Positions 32,138-43,744 of a DNA stretch of 64,000 nt are shown here, piece by piece. The notes under the pieces are model-generated. The model had not been told where the DNA came from and did no database searches. It saw only the letters and a list, made by a program, of their open reading frames with translations. Position numbers and translations under genes: made by a program. Each line of letters begins with the position of its first letter. Position 1 is the first letter of the stretch. The stretch comes from Rosa chinensis (Eukaryota > Streptophyta > Magnoliopsida > Rosales > Rosaceae): contig NC_037090.1 in assembly GCF_002994745.2 (NCBI RefSeq), forward strand, positions 35,707,001 through 35,771,000, in the 5' to 3' direction.

Positions 32138-34158
32138 TACATGACTGTGTTTATGTACGAATGCTGTTGTATGATCTTTTGATAGCAACCTAAGTTGAAT
32201 TGGTGAAAGTCAAATGGAGAAGATTGATCCTTGCATATATTACTAATAAAATGGCACTAACTCTAGTTTGTGAGGAAAGCTATATGGAAAAGTAAAGCAG
32301 GAATGGTATTTACAGTGCTTTCTCATGCGTTATGAGATCGATAACCAACCTGTAATGGGACCTTGGAGGAAGCCACGCCTAATTACGGCGAAATGGTTGA
32401 GTGCATCTATTGGAATCTATTGACCCGAGATTTTTGTCACTTCTTGGGTATAAATCAGGCTAAATGGATATCCAAAGCATGATTTATTGATCCTAACAGT
32501 GGCTTAGTGCAAGCTTCATGAAATCTGCAGTGACTAAGTGGACATATATCTAAGTATACATGGCGATAGGGACAATAACCTGAATTGAATCACTTGGTTG
32601 ATGCTCTTTGGAAAGATGCAGCTACCTATCTCATGTGTCCTCTAGGTAACTTTTTATCCAGTTACTATCATCCATTGAATCTAGTCTGTCCAACTGGGTA
32701 TGCCTTTTCCAAGGGCTTGGACCTCACCTCCAAAATTTCCACAAGACTGGATGCACTGAGATCACAAAGTTAGGCTTGTAATAGTCGGCTTGTAATAGTC
32801 CTCATTGAGTTTCTTTTTTCTATGTCCAAGAAAACGAAGGTTTTCCATGCCTGAAGTCTAGGTGTAGGAACTGTGCTTGCTTCTGATGGCAGTGCCAAAA
32901 ATTAAGGTACATGGATAAGGCCGGTTTACTCTGTCTCCCTATGTTTCGAGGTGGTGCTTACTCTTGGCACCTGGTCCATCTTTATTTGACTGCAGTTCTA
33001 CTGTACGATTGGGTCTAGTTTCTGCATATGCACCATGGCATTGTCTAGCTCAACACAAATTTCTCTTTAGTATTTTATATTCTTATTTTGTTCTTGTTCG
33101 TTGCAGGCTGCCACCACTGACATTGTCCTCCTGTTCGATCGAGAGTCTGCCCACAACTTCTCAGGGGGCATATAGGGGGAGACCCACTCAAGGGGGACTC
33201 TCTCTGACGCCATCTATCATTTTTTGTCCACTCCAAAGGTGGGGAGGCCGAGCCACTGTAGATACACATCCATAAAAATTTCTATCTGTTTCATCCTTGT
33301 AAGTCTGTAACACAAATTGAGTTACATTCAGGAATCAGAGCCTCTCCGCCTTGTAGTGTGTGGATCCCAGTTATGCACCCTCTTGCATGGTGGGACTGAC
33401 AATATTAGATGCAATAACAATAGCATGACGGTGTTATATTGCCTATATAATCCCATTTCACCAGGATTGAGAGTATGTGATGCAGCAGAGAGCAACAATT
33501 AGTGAGAGTATGGTTAGGGTGGGTTGGGGACTGTTGAGCGATGAAGAAAACAGGATGGTTTTAGAAGAAACAGAGGGTTCTTAGCTGTAGAAGGGAGAAA
33601 TAGAATGAGGGAGGTTAGGGGAGAAAAGCCAAGGCTCCAAGCCTTCAATAAGATTTCATTTTAATTCATTCCTATCTGATTTGGGTTTACAAAAGGTAGC
33701 CATATTTATAGGCTTCAAACACAACCCTTAGACTCCTAGAACATCAGATGACTCTATTAAAGACTTATTAATAATAAGACCCTTGAATACTTACAGACTT
33801 AAATATATACGCTTAAAGCACTAGACTCATAAATACTCTGTTTGACTTGCAAGACCCTTAAACCACCACAGAGAGTTTCCTTTGGACCAAAAAAGGGTTG
33901 GGCTTAGTCTTAGGCTTCCAAAGAGGATATTTCTTTTCCAACCAACTTATGGCTGCTGCATTAGTATGGGAGTTGCATGTACAATTGGGAATCCAATTAG
34001 ATTGGCTTTTTTGAATGGGTAATACGCAAGTGTATGTAGTTTTGATTAAGGCAGTCTACGTCTTCCATGATGTATCAAGGAGTTAAAGTTTACGAGCTAT
34101 ATGATTCATATAATTAACTGTTAGACACCAATGAGTTTTCTGAATATCGTTTATTAGC
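32138..34158. other. No gene recognised
   Basis: 32964-33275 is open but shows no motif. 33300-33900 has LTR-like phrasing (TATA-type GCCTATATAATCCC) without a matching second copy. Confidence 0.35.
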
Positions 34159-35655
34159 CTAGAATGGAGGAATCTCCAAAAGCAAAGGAGCAAAGACTAC
34201 ATAGGGGTTGGGGCCGGATGAAATTTGGGAGAGAGTTTGGTTCTGGTCTGCTTCGTGGGCTTCTATGTCACTGGAATTCAAAGATTTAACTCTTTCCTCG
34301 ATTACTCTAGACTGCAATGCATCTGCAGCTGCTGCTGGAAACTTGTTGATGGAAAGTAAGTTGGCAGAAGCAGATGGACAATGAAGAATATCATGTAAGG
34401 GAAAGGTGGAGGAACATGTGTGAAGAAGAGAAGAACCAATGTGTTTAATGGAAAGGCTAGAATCATTACCAATACCACCAAGATTGTCGATATCGTGATA
34501 TGGCTGAGGAGAAGCAATGTTACCTAGATTAGGAGTCACATGAGTATTGGCACCACTATCAGCAAGCCAAGTCACACCATCACCCGAAGAGGGAGTATTA
34601 TAAGCAGCCATTGCAGTGAGTCGAGATGAGGGAACACGCCCTTCAAAAGCCATATTCATGCGATTGTAACAATCAAGTGCAGAGTGTCCAGGACGGCCAC
34701 AAATTTGGCAATGGATGCGACCTCCGGAATGAAAAATGGATGGACTTGTCGTAGAAGCTGGAGCTGTAGGTGCAGGACCAAGAAGAGAAGAAGAGCCACG
34801 TTGACCAAAATTGTTATTAGTGCCACGAGAACCAGGAAGACCACGACCGAACAATGAGGACCCGCGACTAGCAAAACTGTTACCCCAAGAACCATAAGAA
34901 CCACCGCGACCAGGCCCAATGAGGGAGGAAGGACCACTACGGCCACGACCGCGAGATCAGGAAGCATGAAGAGCGGAAGCTTGACCACCAAGATCAAGGG
35001 AAGGAAGACTATGTTCAGCATAACGGCGCTCGGCATTGAGTAGAAGAGCTTCAAGCGAGTCATAGGTTATGGGGGTGTCTCGGGCTTGGGCAGAGCTGAC
35101 GGTGGTCTCATAAAGAGGACCAACATTATTCATGATTATGCTCACAAGATCATTATCAGACACAGCATCTCCAGCAAGGGCTAAGTTATCAGCAATAGCA
35201 TTAATTTTGTCAAGAAAATCAGAAATTGACAAAGTACCACGAATAGTACGGAGAAGATCACTACGCAGCTGGAGGATCCTATTGTGAGACTTGGAGGCAT
35301 ATCTGGTAGCCAAGGAATCCCAAGTAGCAGCGGAAGAAGTAGAACGGGCAACGGTGGAGAGCACGGTGGGGGTCAGAGAGCCATTAATCCAACCTAACAC
35401 CATTTGATCTTTTTCCATCCAGTTTTCATAACATGGATTAACCGTCTCCGTCAACTTGCCTTCTTTGTCTGAGAGAAAGCAGGGAGGGCAGGGTTCAGTA
35501 CCATCAGCAATACCCATTAGCTTGCGGCCTTTGAGAAGGGGGGAGATTTGAGCAAGCCATAAGGGATAGTTGTTTCTGTCTAGCCTGATGTAAAGGGAAT
35601 GAGAGATATTGGGAGAGGAGTCAGAGGAGGAGGAGGAAGTGGAGGAGGGGGCCAT
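34159..35655 (-). pseudogene. Copia gag and protease, truncated
   Basis: Minus-strand gag starts at 35655 (MAPSSTSSSSSDSSPNISHS) and runs through YPLWLAQISPLLKGRKLMGI, WINGSLTPTVLSTVARSTSS, NRILQLRSDLLRTIRGTLSI and DLVSIIMNNVGPLY, the plant retrotransposon gag fold. A TGA at 34957-34959 (HAS, stop, SRGRGRS) interrupts the Gly/Arg-rich linker. Then zinc knuckle CQICGRPGHSALDC and protease WLADSGANTHVT follow. After LLSINKF the protein jumps to an unrelated Ser/Asn-rich tail ending EIPPF. Integrase, reverse transcriptase and 3' LTR are missing. The normal product packages element RNA. Confidence 0.85.
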
Positions 35656-35710
35656 TGGAAAAGAGAGGTTTGGTATGTTTTCTTTCTGTTTATGTCGTTA
35701 GACGTTTTGT

Positions 35711-35723
35711 GCTCTTGATACCA
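35711..35723 (-). other. Primer-site-like sequence of the gag remnant
   Basis: On the minus strand TGGTATCAAGAGC directly follows an LTR-like end ...GTTTTTCA; it is the iMet site with one extra A. Confidence 0.6.
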
Positions 35724-36440
35724 TGAAAAACATATGATTGAGCTCAAAACCACACAGAAAGCTTGTGGGTTATGTGATGTATTTATATTGATATGTACAC
35801 GAGTTACAATAGAGATAGAACTCAAACAACAAAGTGATAACAGGATACAAAGAGATAAACTATGTATAACTGAACAATTATCTATCTAAGAGGCTTCAGG
35901 TGACTGTGGCAGAGATACATCTAACATGATTAGCTTGAGTAACTGAATCCTTATCATGTGAAACAACCGAAATACTGGGAGAGAGAGATGTGGATAAGGA
36001 CAAAGATGGATCAGATGATGATGAAGAAGATTATCGCTTATCAGGGATGACGGTTATGTTTCCACCAGGTTTTTGTTCAGGTCATACAGATTCTTCCAGT
36101 ATCTACTTTCTCTTTGTTGTGATACATCGAGGCTGGCCATGAGCAGTAATGGACTTGTGGTCAGAGCACAAGATCATGGCTAAGTGAAATAATTGCTCTA
36201 ATATCAAAACAATTAGAACTAATCTGGAGATGTTTTTGTTTGTTTTTTTGGTCTAGTTCTAGAGTGACTAACAGTGTACTCAACTTGACCCCAAGGTCCA
36301 CAAAATAGGAATTTACAACCACAGTACATTCTTTGCATTCTCACGGACAAGAAATTTGCAACAGAACCAGTAGAATATCTTTGCAAAGAAATCACCATAA
36401 GTTCCATCCCTACTTGACAATACACTAATAATTAGCCAAC
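35724..36440 (-). repeat. 5' LTR of the gag remnant (outer border unknown)
   Basis: The inner end is TGAAAAACATATGATTGAGC on the plus strand, next to the primer site. Length cannot be set because the 3' LTR is absent. No coding capacity. Confidence 0.45.
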
Positions 36441-37077
36441 TAGGTTTTCTAACGGATGATCTGGCTTTGTACTTGTCACGCCCCTGATTTTTAACACAAT
36501 TAAAAATCGATATATAATCTCATACTTATATATGCGTGATCGTTCAGCCACCAATACAAAATACATGGAAATTTTTTCCATTAAACTAACACATATTGAT
36601 GCCCTGAACCTTCAAAATTAATATACACTCGCTCCACATAGTTATATATTACACAAGCTTACGAATTAAATTGTCAACAACAAAATAAAATGTAAATACT
36701 CCTCAGAGCTCACTACAAGCGGAAGTCTTAATAACGGTAAAATCACAGACTGACTTCCTACTGTTAAGCTGCAAGCACGCTACCTCAGCATCAGCCACGA
36801 TTATCCTGACCTGCAGAATTAACCCCTACACCTTTTGAATGGTGCACCGGGTTGCCACACAACAAACCCAGTAAGCTTTTGCAAGCCCGTATGAGTAATT
36901 CAAACCACACATGCATAACTCGTCCAACGAGGAAACCCATCATCTCGTAAAGAGAAACACACACCCTTTTTTCCCAAAACAAACACATTCTTTTACCAAA
37001 AGAACACAACACAATCACCCCGTGACGAAAATCATATAAATCGTTAACCTAACAATTGAAATATGATTAATCAATCC

Positions 37078-37275
37078 CACCTGGATAAACAACCAATCGG
37101 TCCAACTTGGACAACAACCAATCGGTCCAACTTGGACAAGCAACACATCGGTCCAACCTGGACAAGCAACCAATCGGTCCAACCTGGACAAACAACACAT
37201 CAGTCCAACCTGGACAAACAACCAATCGGTCCAACCTGGACAAACAACACATCGGTCCAACCTGGACAAACATCA
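37078..37275. repeat. 26-bp minisatellite, eight units
   Basis: Units of (G)GTCCAACCTGGACAAACAA plus CACATC or CCAATC, 25-26 bp each, alternating between the two endings. GTCCA...TGGAC makes each unit a small palindrome. Reading frames on both strands here are repeat artefacts. Confidence 0.95.
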
Positions 37276-37649
37276 ACATACCTTAATCATATCTATCGTT
37301 AACCTAACAAATAGAATATGATTCATAAGTCCTCCCCGGACATTTAAAAGAAAGAACGGGAAATGATCATTTACCCAATTTTAGCTTAAAAATTGCCCAC
37401 TTACCCAAACACTCTAAGAGATTGCCCACTTACCCAAACACTCTAAGAGATCATTTCCCTAATACCTAATTAAGTATTTTTTTTATTCCTTTTTATTTAT
37501 TTTTAAGACAATTTTGCCCTCTCCTTCTTTGTCACTTAGAGAGAGAAGTCATCGGAGTCCTTGCCGGACTCCGGCGACCGGTCACCGGAATCCTGAATCC
37601 GGCTACCGGACCGGTGACCGGATTCTGGCGTCTGATTTATTACTCCCCA

Positions 37650-37930
37650 ATAATACCTAGTAATCATATTATTGCCCCCCAATAATCATATTATTGCCCC
37701 CCAATAAACATATTATTGCTCCCCAATAACAAGTTTATTGTGGATCAATAATTTGTGAAAAATGAAGATGTTTTGAATTTTGAAAGCTTTCGGAGGTTTA
37801 TTCAAATAAATAATCTTATTATTGCCACCCAATAATCTTATTATTGCCCCAACAAACATTTTACTGCCCCTCAGTAATCTTATTATTCCCTCCCAATAAT
37901 CTTATTATTACCAACCAAATCATAATAAAA
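37650..37930. repeat. ATTATTGCCCCCCAATAA repeat array
   Basis: About ten irregular copies of a CCCCAATAA(T/A)..ATTATTGCC word at 15-35 base spacing. Confidence 0.85.
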
Positions 37931-38232
37931 AAAACAATCACTACTGGCAAAATCTATTCTAGTAAACACTGAACCATACACCACCCAATAATCATTTGTT
38001 TATACATTTATACCAACTGAAATCATAATTTCCAAGTCAATTTTGAAAAAGTTTGCTGGGCAAAAGTCAAAAATCACCAAACCAAGCATATAATATGCAC
38101 TAGAGAAACATACAACAATGATCTTCTACCACGTATGACTTAATGGCCCTATGAGTTTTCTTCTTTGTTAATTTCCAACTCCATTGTCTTCATCCCACCA
38201 AAATATGCAGAGCCCAGTACTACGGAACAAGT

Positions 38233-38234
<2 letters not shown>

Positions 38235-38265
<31 letters not shown>

Positions 38266-38266
38266 G
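38235..38266. repeat. (CAT)n microsatellite
   Basis: About 10 ATC/CAT units. Confidence 0.9.
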
Positions 38267-38427
38267 TGCTCTACAGCTGGCTTCAACTTCAGCACACTCG
38301 TACCTAATGTCCTTCTTCTTTTTCTTCTTCTTTAACATCTAACTCACAGACTTGATCCTTTACCCACTCTGAAATGGATTCGACCGGCACTCCTCACCGA
38401 ACATGAAGTATCCAGCTAAAGCCCAAC

Positions 38428-38717
38428 CTCTACTCCATCGTAGTCGTCCACAACGACGATGATTCCAACTTTAAATCCGAGTGAGACCAGAAACAATAGC
38501 GATGCGACAATTTCAAGATCTCCACGGACAAAGAACCCGACCCGTATGCTCGCGACGAAGACGACGACTCCTCCACCCTCCCTCTACTCCTCAAACGCCT
38601 CCCAAGGACTTCGGCAGCGGCGCCTCCCTCAACTACTTCGACGACAACAACGGCGATTTTTGCTTCGTGATCGTCAAGAGCGACCGCAATCGGACCACGA
38701 GGAGGTTGCGTGACTAG
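38428..38717 (+). pseudogene. Captured exon resembling the acidic N-terminus of a plant STE20/MST kinase (SIK1 type)
   Basis: Pieces in two frames read LYSIVVVHNDDDSNF, then PDPYARDEDDDSSTLPLLLK-RLP, then KDFGSGASLNYFDD and FVIVKSDRNRTTRR. The plant SIK1-type Hippo/MST kinase starts with such acidic DDDD runs followed by PLLKRLPKDFGGG and a (I)VK.DR.R.RR end. At least two stops (38480-38500) and a frame change within LLKRLP/KDFG prevent a complete product. No kinase domain is present. The exon lies within a TIR element, so gene capture is the likely cause. The call is from memory of the family pattern. Confidence 0.45.
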
Positions 38718-38985
38718 GGAGTCGGCGGCGGAGGAGCAGATCTATCGCTGACTGGGATGATGAGGAGGACCAACGGCTGTGGCAAGTGTGCAGACCTCCG
38801 ACGACGGGCTCGGGAAGCAGATGAAAGAGAGAGTGTGGCATGCTTTTAATTTTATAATGAGAGTTTGTCCAAAATAGTCTTTTTACTTTTAAATGGGGTA
38901 AGTGGACACACTAATCTCTTACTGGAGTAAGTGGGTTCATATTTGCTCAAATTTGGGTATTTGGTCAGGGCTCCAAGAAAGAATC

Positions 38986-39114
38986 CCCGAAACTCCCTTT
39001 TAAAGACACGTACTCATGAGCATCAGATAGCTCCCCGCTACCCCCCATGATGTACAATGGCAACAGACTAGAGCTCTAACTGATCGTATCCACTCACCAG
39101 GCCAAAGGCGTGAA
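38986..39114. other. Element interior, no gene
   Basis: Continuation of the 6.7-kb element; short words recall 36800-36900. Confidence 0.3.
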
Positions 39115-39250
39115 GTCCCGATCGTCACACAGATCACCACACAGGTCATCACACAAATCATCACACAAATTACTACACAGGTCATCACACAGATCACTAC
39201 ACAGGTCACCACACAGATCATCACACAAATCACTACACAGGTCACTACTA
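39115..39250. repeat. 12-bp minisatellite CATCACACAGAT type
   Basis: Eleven or so units of (C/T)(A/C)(C/T)CACA(C/A)A(G/A)(G/A)T(C). The minus-strand frame made of VICVMTCVV repeats is an artefact of the array. Confidence 0.9.
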
Positions 39251-41560
39251 GCAACCCCGAATCCTCAGACCTTCCCAGGTCGTCAGATTCAAAACATTTA
39301 AAAGCAGTCGCTCATGACCAAAATGTTACTCAACTCTCTAAAGGAGATGCCACCCCGTGACCTCTGATCATCAGACCTCCCTGGTCGCCAGATCAAAACA
39401 TTAAACAACTCACACCAATCTTGACATTTTTCAAACAAATAGAAATTCTCAATTTCTAACACAATGTCTCCTGAAAAGTCAAGCCTCAAAGCAATAGAAT
39501 GAAACCCATCAATCCCTATTGCATAAATCACCCATCAACCCACAAGAATATACATATTTCACGTAAATATATATATACGTGGTCATTCACTTAGGAATAC
39601 CACTAATATCAACTATAGTTTGCGGTTAAATAAACAACGCCAAAACAATAATGGTAATTCCGTTCGTAAATGAACGTTGTGAGATTACTCACCTTGATAC
39701 GCTCAAAGCAAGCATATAATTTAACCCTTTAAACATCATTAGTAGTATAAGCAAATAGGGATCGTTCTATTCCGGGGATTGAGGGTACACCTGTCAATGT
39801 AAGACAATTTAAACAATTAAAATAAAAACAAAGTATCATATTCACACATAAACACTATTTACGATTTTAGGGGGGGATTTTAGATTTTTGGTTTTTTCGA
39901 AAATTAAAAGAAAGAATAAAACTAAGTATAAACAAAAACACAAATACAAAAATGAAATGTAAGAAACAAAGATTAAAACCAAGTTCATGATTAAATTCGA
40001 ATGAATCCTACATTGTTCTTCCAAGTCATGTGAAAGGAGTTGATCATGTGAAACATTAGAAAGCAAACGATTTCCCATATTTTACTTTCAACGCTAATTA
40101 ATTTAAGTGAAAACACATAGACTAATCCTATCAAACATGTAATCAAGCCCTAGAAAGCTAGTCAATCATACACATTCAACGCATGAAACACATAGAAAGG
40201 CTATCAACTCAAGTGTACAACTTAGTATGAATAAGTTCACCTAATTGCAATCCTTTTCAATTGAATTCGTTTTTTGTCCAAAACCTTTACTACTTTTGAT
40301 TTAAGTTCATAACACAAAAAGTTGAATCATGTTCTTAAATCTAGCACCATTCATATCAAAACCCTAAGTGTTTCGAACCACATAAGATTAAAATACAAAA
40401 GATATCTATAAAGCAAATTCAATCGAACAATCACACATAAGCAACTTTGGAATCATAACATAAGAATCGAAATCCTTTATTCAATCATAAAATTTCAGAA
40501 TTTAAACCTTGTTCAAACATAAACGTTAACTAGAACAACCTTTAACGAAATCAAACAAGGAGAATCAAAAGTGATTACAAGAAAGAAGGTTGAATTACAC
40601 CGTGAATGGAGATGGTGATGAAGAACTCGAATGATGAACTAATGAAACTCGAAAGCAAGCTTCAAAGTTCACGGCTTCAAGGTGGAATGGTGGAGATGCT
40701 CACGGCTTGGTCTTGCTTCTTCCTTCCTTGCTTGAAAACGCCAAAAGATGAACTAGAGAATGGAGAGCTTTTGAAGTAATTTCGGAATTAAGGGGGATTG
40801 TTGAGACGTCTAGGGTAGAGAGTATATATAGGGAACGGCCAAACTTGGTCTCCAAGCCGTGGATTTTCTGTTTATTTTCCAAGGAATTAAATTAATAATT
40901 CCACATAGCTTCCACCAATGATAAATTGCCAAGTAAGCCCTAGTGTGTCATCCAACCAATCACAAAATACCAAGATGATTCCCTAATATATTCTTGCCGA
41001 AATTCCTTGAATATATTTATGATTTTCTTCTCATATTTCGGCCAAAATATCCTTAGGGTTTCTAAGAATGCATCTAGACGCCTTTTGGTTCTTTTCTTGA
41101 TTTCTTTCCTTAAACTCCACCCTAGAAAATCTCTTGGCATAATCTTTTATTTTCCTCTTGATTTTCACGCCATCTTTCTCTTCTCCCTTTGGTTTTCACG
41201 GCAAAGCATCCCTAGGGTTTAGGTTTTGCGTCACAAACCCTAATTTCATGGGCTTTCATGGGCCTTGATCCATTTTGCCGAAAATCCAACTCAAATCCAT
41301 AGGGTTCTTGGGCCTCGTTGCTTCAACTTCAAGCCTTTTCATCCTCCAACGTCAAGACACTTCATTTTTCCATTTCTTTTTCATGGTTGCGTTGGAAACT
41401 TGCTTGGTAAGCCTTCCTCCATTTCGCAGGGTTTCCTGGTTGAAACAGGAAAGCTTATTTCTTCATTTCTGCTCAATTGTGTGGCCCTTTTCGTCTCATA
41501 TTCGCTCGTCTTGATGTTCGCAAGCTCTTCTTTCCATTCGTGAATTCATTTCCACTTTTT
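39251..41560. other. Interior of the 6.7-kb element, no gene
   Basis: 39730-39790 has GGGATCGTTCTATTCCGGGG and a nearby GAGGGTACACCTGTCA phrase that I have the impression recurs in plant repeats, perhaps the edge of another nested element. 40570-40830 and 41000-41540 look like UTR or host DNA but show no motif. Confidence 0.3.
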
Positions 41561-41569
41561 AGCTCCGAG

Positions 41570-41795
41570 GTCCTGAAAATAGAAACTATTACTGAAAATA
41601 GAAACTTTCCTAAAACGAAAATAGAAACTTTCTAAAAATGAAAAATAGAAACTTACTAAAAGTGAGAAATAGAAACTTTCCTAAACTAAGAATGGAAACT
41701 TGCCAGAAATGAGAAATGGAAACTACAAAAATAGAAACTTTCTACAATAAGGAACTTTCCCAATCAAAGAATGGAAACTTTCCCAAACAGGGATT
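41570..41795. repeat. Degenerate AAATAGAAACTTTC repeat
   Basis: About ten units of (A)AAATAGAAACTTTC(C/T) at 20-30 base spacing; the word returns in weaker form at 42800-42890. Confidence 0.85.
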
Positions 41796-43343
41796 TTTCA
41801 AGGAAATGGCGCAGAAAATGTAGGGAAATGCAGTTAAAACGTCACATTAAAATGCTCATATCACACCTCGAAACTCCCGCTGCGTTTTCAATATAGAACA
41901 AAGTAGCCACACCACCAACAACCGTCCAAGGATACTTCGTCAAGTACCTAATCACAATCGGTTTCCACTTAGTAACAATTCACATACAATTTAAGTCTGA
42001 AACCCCCGTTTTGAACTAAAATCCCCAAAGTGACGCCAATCGAGGCGAAACCACATCCGAGACCACCCAATGTCTCCGGAATACTTCTATGATCGATATG
42101 CCAAAACCACAAGTCGATCGGACTCTCGGATCCTCATGGATCGAAGCATCAAACAGTCCGAAATCGTAAAAATCACAATATATTCATACGATCTCCAAAA
42201 ATTGCGTATTATATATCAAAACACTCGTATCGACAAGTAGATGATCTATAATACCAGAAACTGACCATTCCATGGCCGGAAGGCCACCAAAACGCTGCCA
42301 CAGTCGGCAGTGCAACCACCACAGGCCAAAACTCAAAACTAGATTAATCCAACCGGCCAAAATGTCAAGAACATCACATAGATCAACTTTAATACCTGGG
42401 GTTCAGGCCAATCGGCCTAGATCGCCGCCTATTGCCGCCACAAGCCGCCGTGAACTGTTCACCTTGAGTTGATACGATTCCGACGTGAATCGAGCCAAAC
42501 AAACACCATGGATCGCTCAGGGAGGCTCCTACGAACTCACCACTGGAACCATGAAGCCACGACGTCCCGGAGCTACGTTTTCCAACAGGGTCCGAAAACA
42601 CCAAACTGAGCCGCCTTGCTGCGCCGCCACAGTCGGGAATCACCGCTAGAGGATACCAGACGGACGACCAGACGGAGGAGACGAACCTGCTGACCAAGTT
42701 TCATGGTCGGAGACCGCCGGAGCTCGCCAGAAAAGCCGGGTCGGATCATCCTGATCCGGGTCGGGTCGAGTGGCTGATGAGAGAGAATGGAGGATTTCTG
42801 AGTTTCCGGAAACGGAAACTTACCAAAATGAAAATAGTAACGTTCCCAAAAGGGAAACCCCTATATATAGTAACTTTCCAAAATCTTCAAACGCTCATAA
42901 CATTCACATACGAACTCCGATTTCCGCGTTCCACATATCCACGAACTCGTATCAATGCGCTCTACAACTTTCGTGAAGGAAGTTTTCAGAGAATCTCAAC
43001 ATATCAAAAGTCAACCTTGAACCCTCCCTAAATGATGCTTTTCGAATAATTATTCGCCTGAAACACTTTCGCTCCATCCACGAGCCACGATCGTCCAATA
43101 ACCACTAATTAATTTCCGGAAAATCCTTGGAAAATAAATACGAATTTCCGGGGCATCACAGTACTGTACATATAACTACGAATCTTGAAAGCTATATTTA
43201 TTTCCTACCGCTCCCTTTTTGTTTTACTCTGTTTCTTGTTTTCATGAGTATTCCTTTTGTTGCAGACATATTCTGAATTACGTGGTCAATTTTACACTCA
43301 ATCAGTTGTCAAAATTTTTTTTTTACACTCAATCCAACATTCA

Positions 43344-43740
43344 ATGACGTTGAAGCTGACAATTATGATGGATTAATAACCCCAGGATGGCTGGCTCCTG
43401 AATATCTTGCTATTGATGCATCAGTTGTAGATCTGATGAAAAAATTTACAGACTCCACAGAGCAATGCTATTTTCCATGGACAATTTGTCTAGCAGCTGC
43501 TGGCTCAGTTAAAGGTTGGAAGTCCACAGCATAAACTTCTCTGGGAGACCGGGACCTGTACTTGTTGCTGCAGGTGCTCACTGGGTGGAACCAGAGACCA
43601 TGGTGGCGTGTCTTGTTGATGGTAACATAATCACAGGGGCTACGTATGAAGACCATCCCAAGTTCTTTAGGGCTTTTTTGAAGGCACTAGGAGGCGACAT
43701 AACTGGTTCAGATAGAAGAGTCCTAATTCTCTGTGGAGTA
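43344..43740 (+). pseudogene. DJ-1/PfpI family gene, exon covering the end of domain 1
   Basis: Reads FTLNPTFNDVEADNYDGLIT, PGWLAPEYLAIDASVVDLMK, then AAAGSVKGWKSTA, a TAA in that frame, and in a second frame GRPGPVLVAAGAHWVEPE and VDGNIITGATYEDHPKFFRA up to DRRVLILCG followed by a donor (GTAAGT). These blocks are in the order of a plant DJ-1D protein. The nucleophile elbow (normally ASICHG) is replaced by YFPWTICLAAA, so the catalytic Cys context is lost. At least one frameshift lies near 43533. The next exon at 45118 joins to ILCG with DFMEDYKV, as expected. Confidence 0.8.
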
Positions 43741-43744
43741 AGTT

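Larger units (their letters stand above)
37350..38985 (+). mobile_element. TIR element (Pack-MULE-like) with STE20-kinase-like exon, 'CAATAA' family relative
   Basis: The left end GATCATTTACCCAATTTTAG...GCCCACTTACCC...CTCTAAGAGATT matches the complement of the right end GACCAAATACCCAAATTTGA...ACCCACTTACTCC..GTAAGAGATT. Inside: GAGAGAGAAG and CCGGCGACCGGTCACCGGA block, repeats of ATTATTGCCCCCCAATAA (37640-37930), a CAT tract and a kinase-like exon. A 29-bp piece of the left end is doubled. Words and order resemble the elements at 10.8 and 24.4 kb in the opposite orientation. No transposase. Confidence 0.6.
36474..43160. mobile_element. 6.7-kb non-coding TG...CA element with target duplication GTACT
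   Basis: Termini are TGTCACGCCCC and GGGGCATCACA (inverted, one mismatch). GTACT stands immediately outside both (36469-36473 and 43161-43165). Five-base duplication and TG...CA ends are those of LTR retroelements, yet no gag, pol or clear internal LTR border is found. It is either a long solo LTR or a large LARD-type element grown by nested insertions. It contains at least three minisatellites and a TIR element (37350-38985). Orientation is not determined. Confidence 0.7.

Noticed and set aside
32964..33275. 103-residue frame MAPGPSLFDCSSTVRLGLVS
   Set aside because: No domain, low-complexity Ser/Leu/Pro mix, no supporting splice structure.
37015..37302. Three overlapping frames with repeated VQVGPIGCL / NRSNLDKQ units
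   Set aside because: Artefacts of the 26-bp minisatellite on both strands.
39000..39301. Frames of VICVMTCVV and HRSSHKSLHRS repeats
   Set aside because: Artefacts of the 12-bp CATCACACAGAT array.
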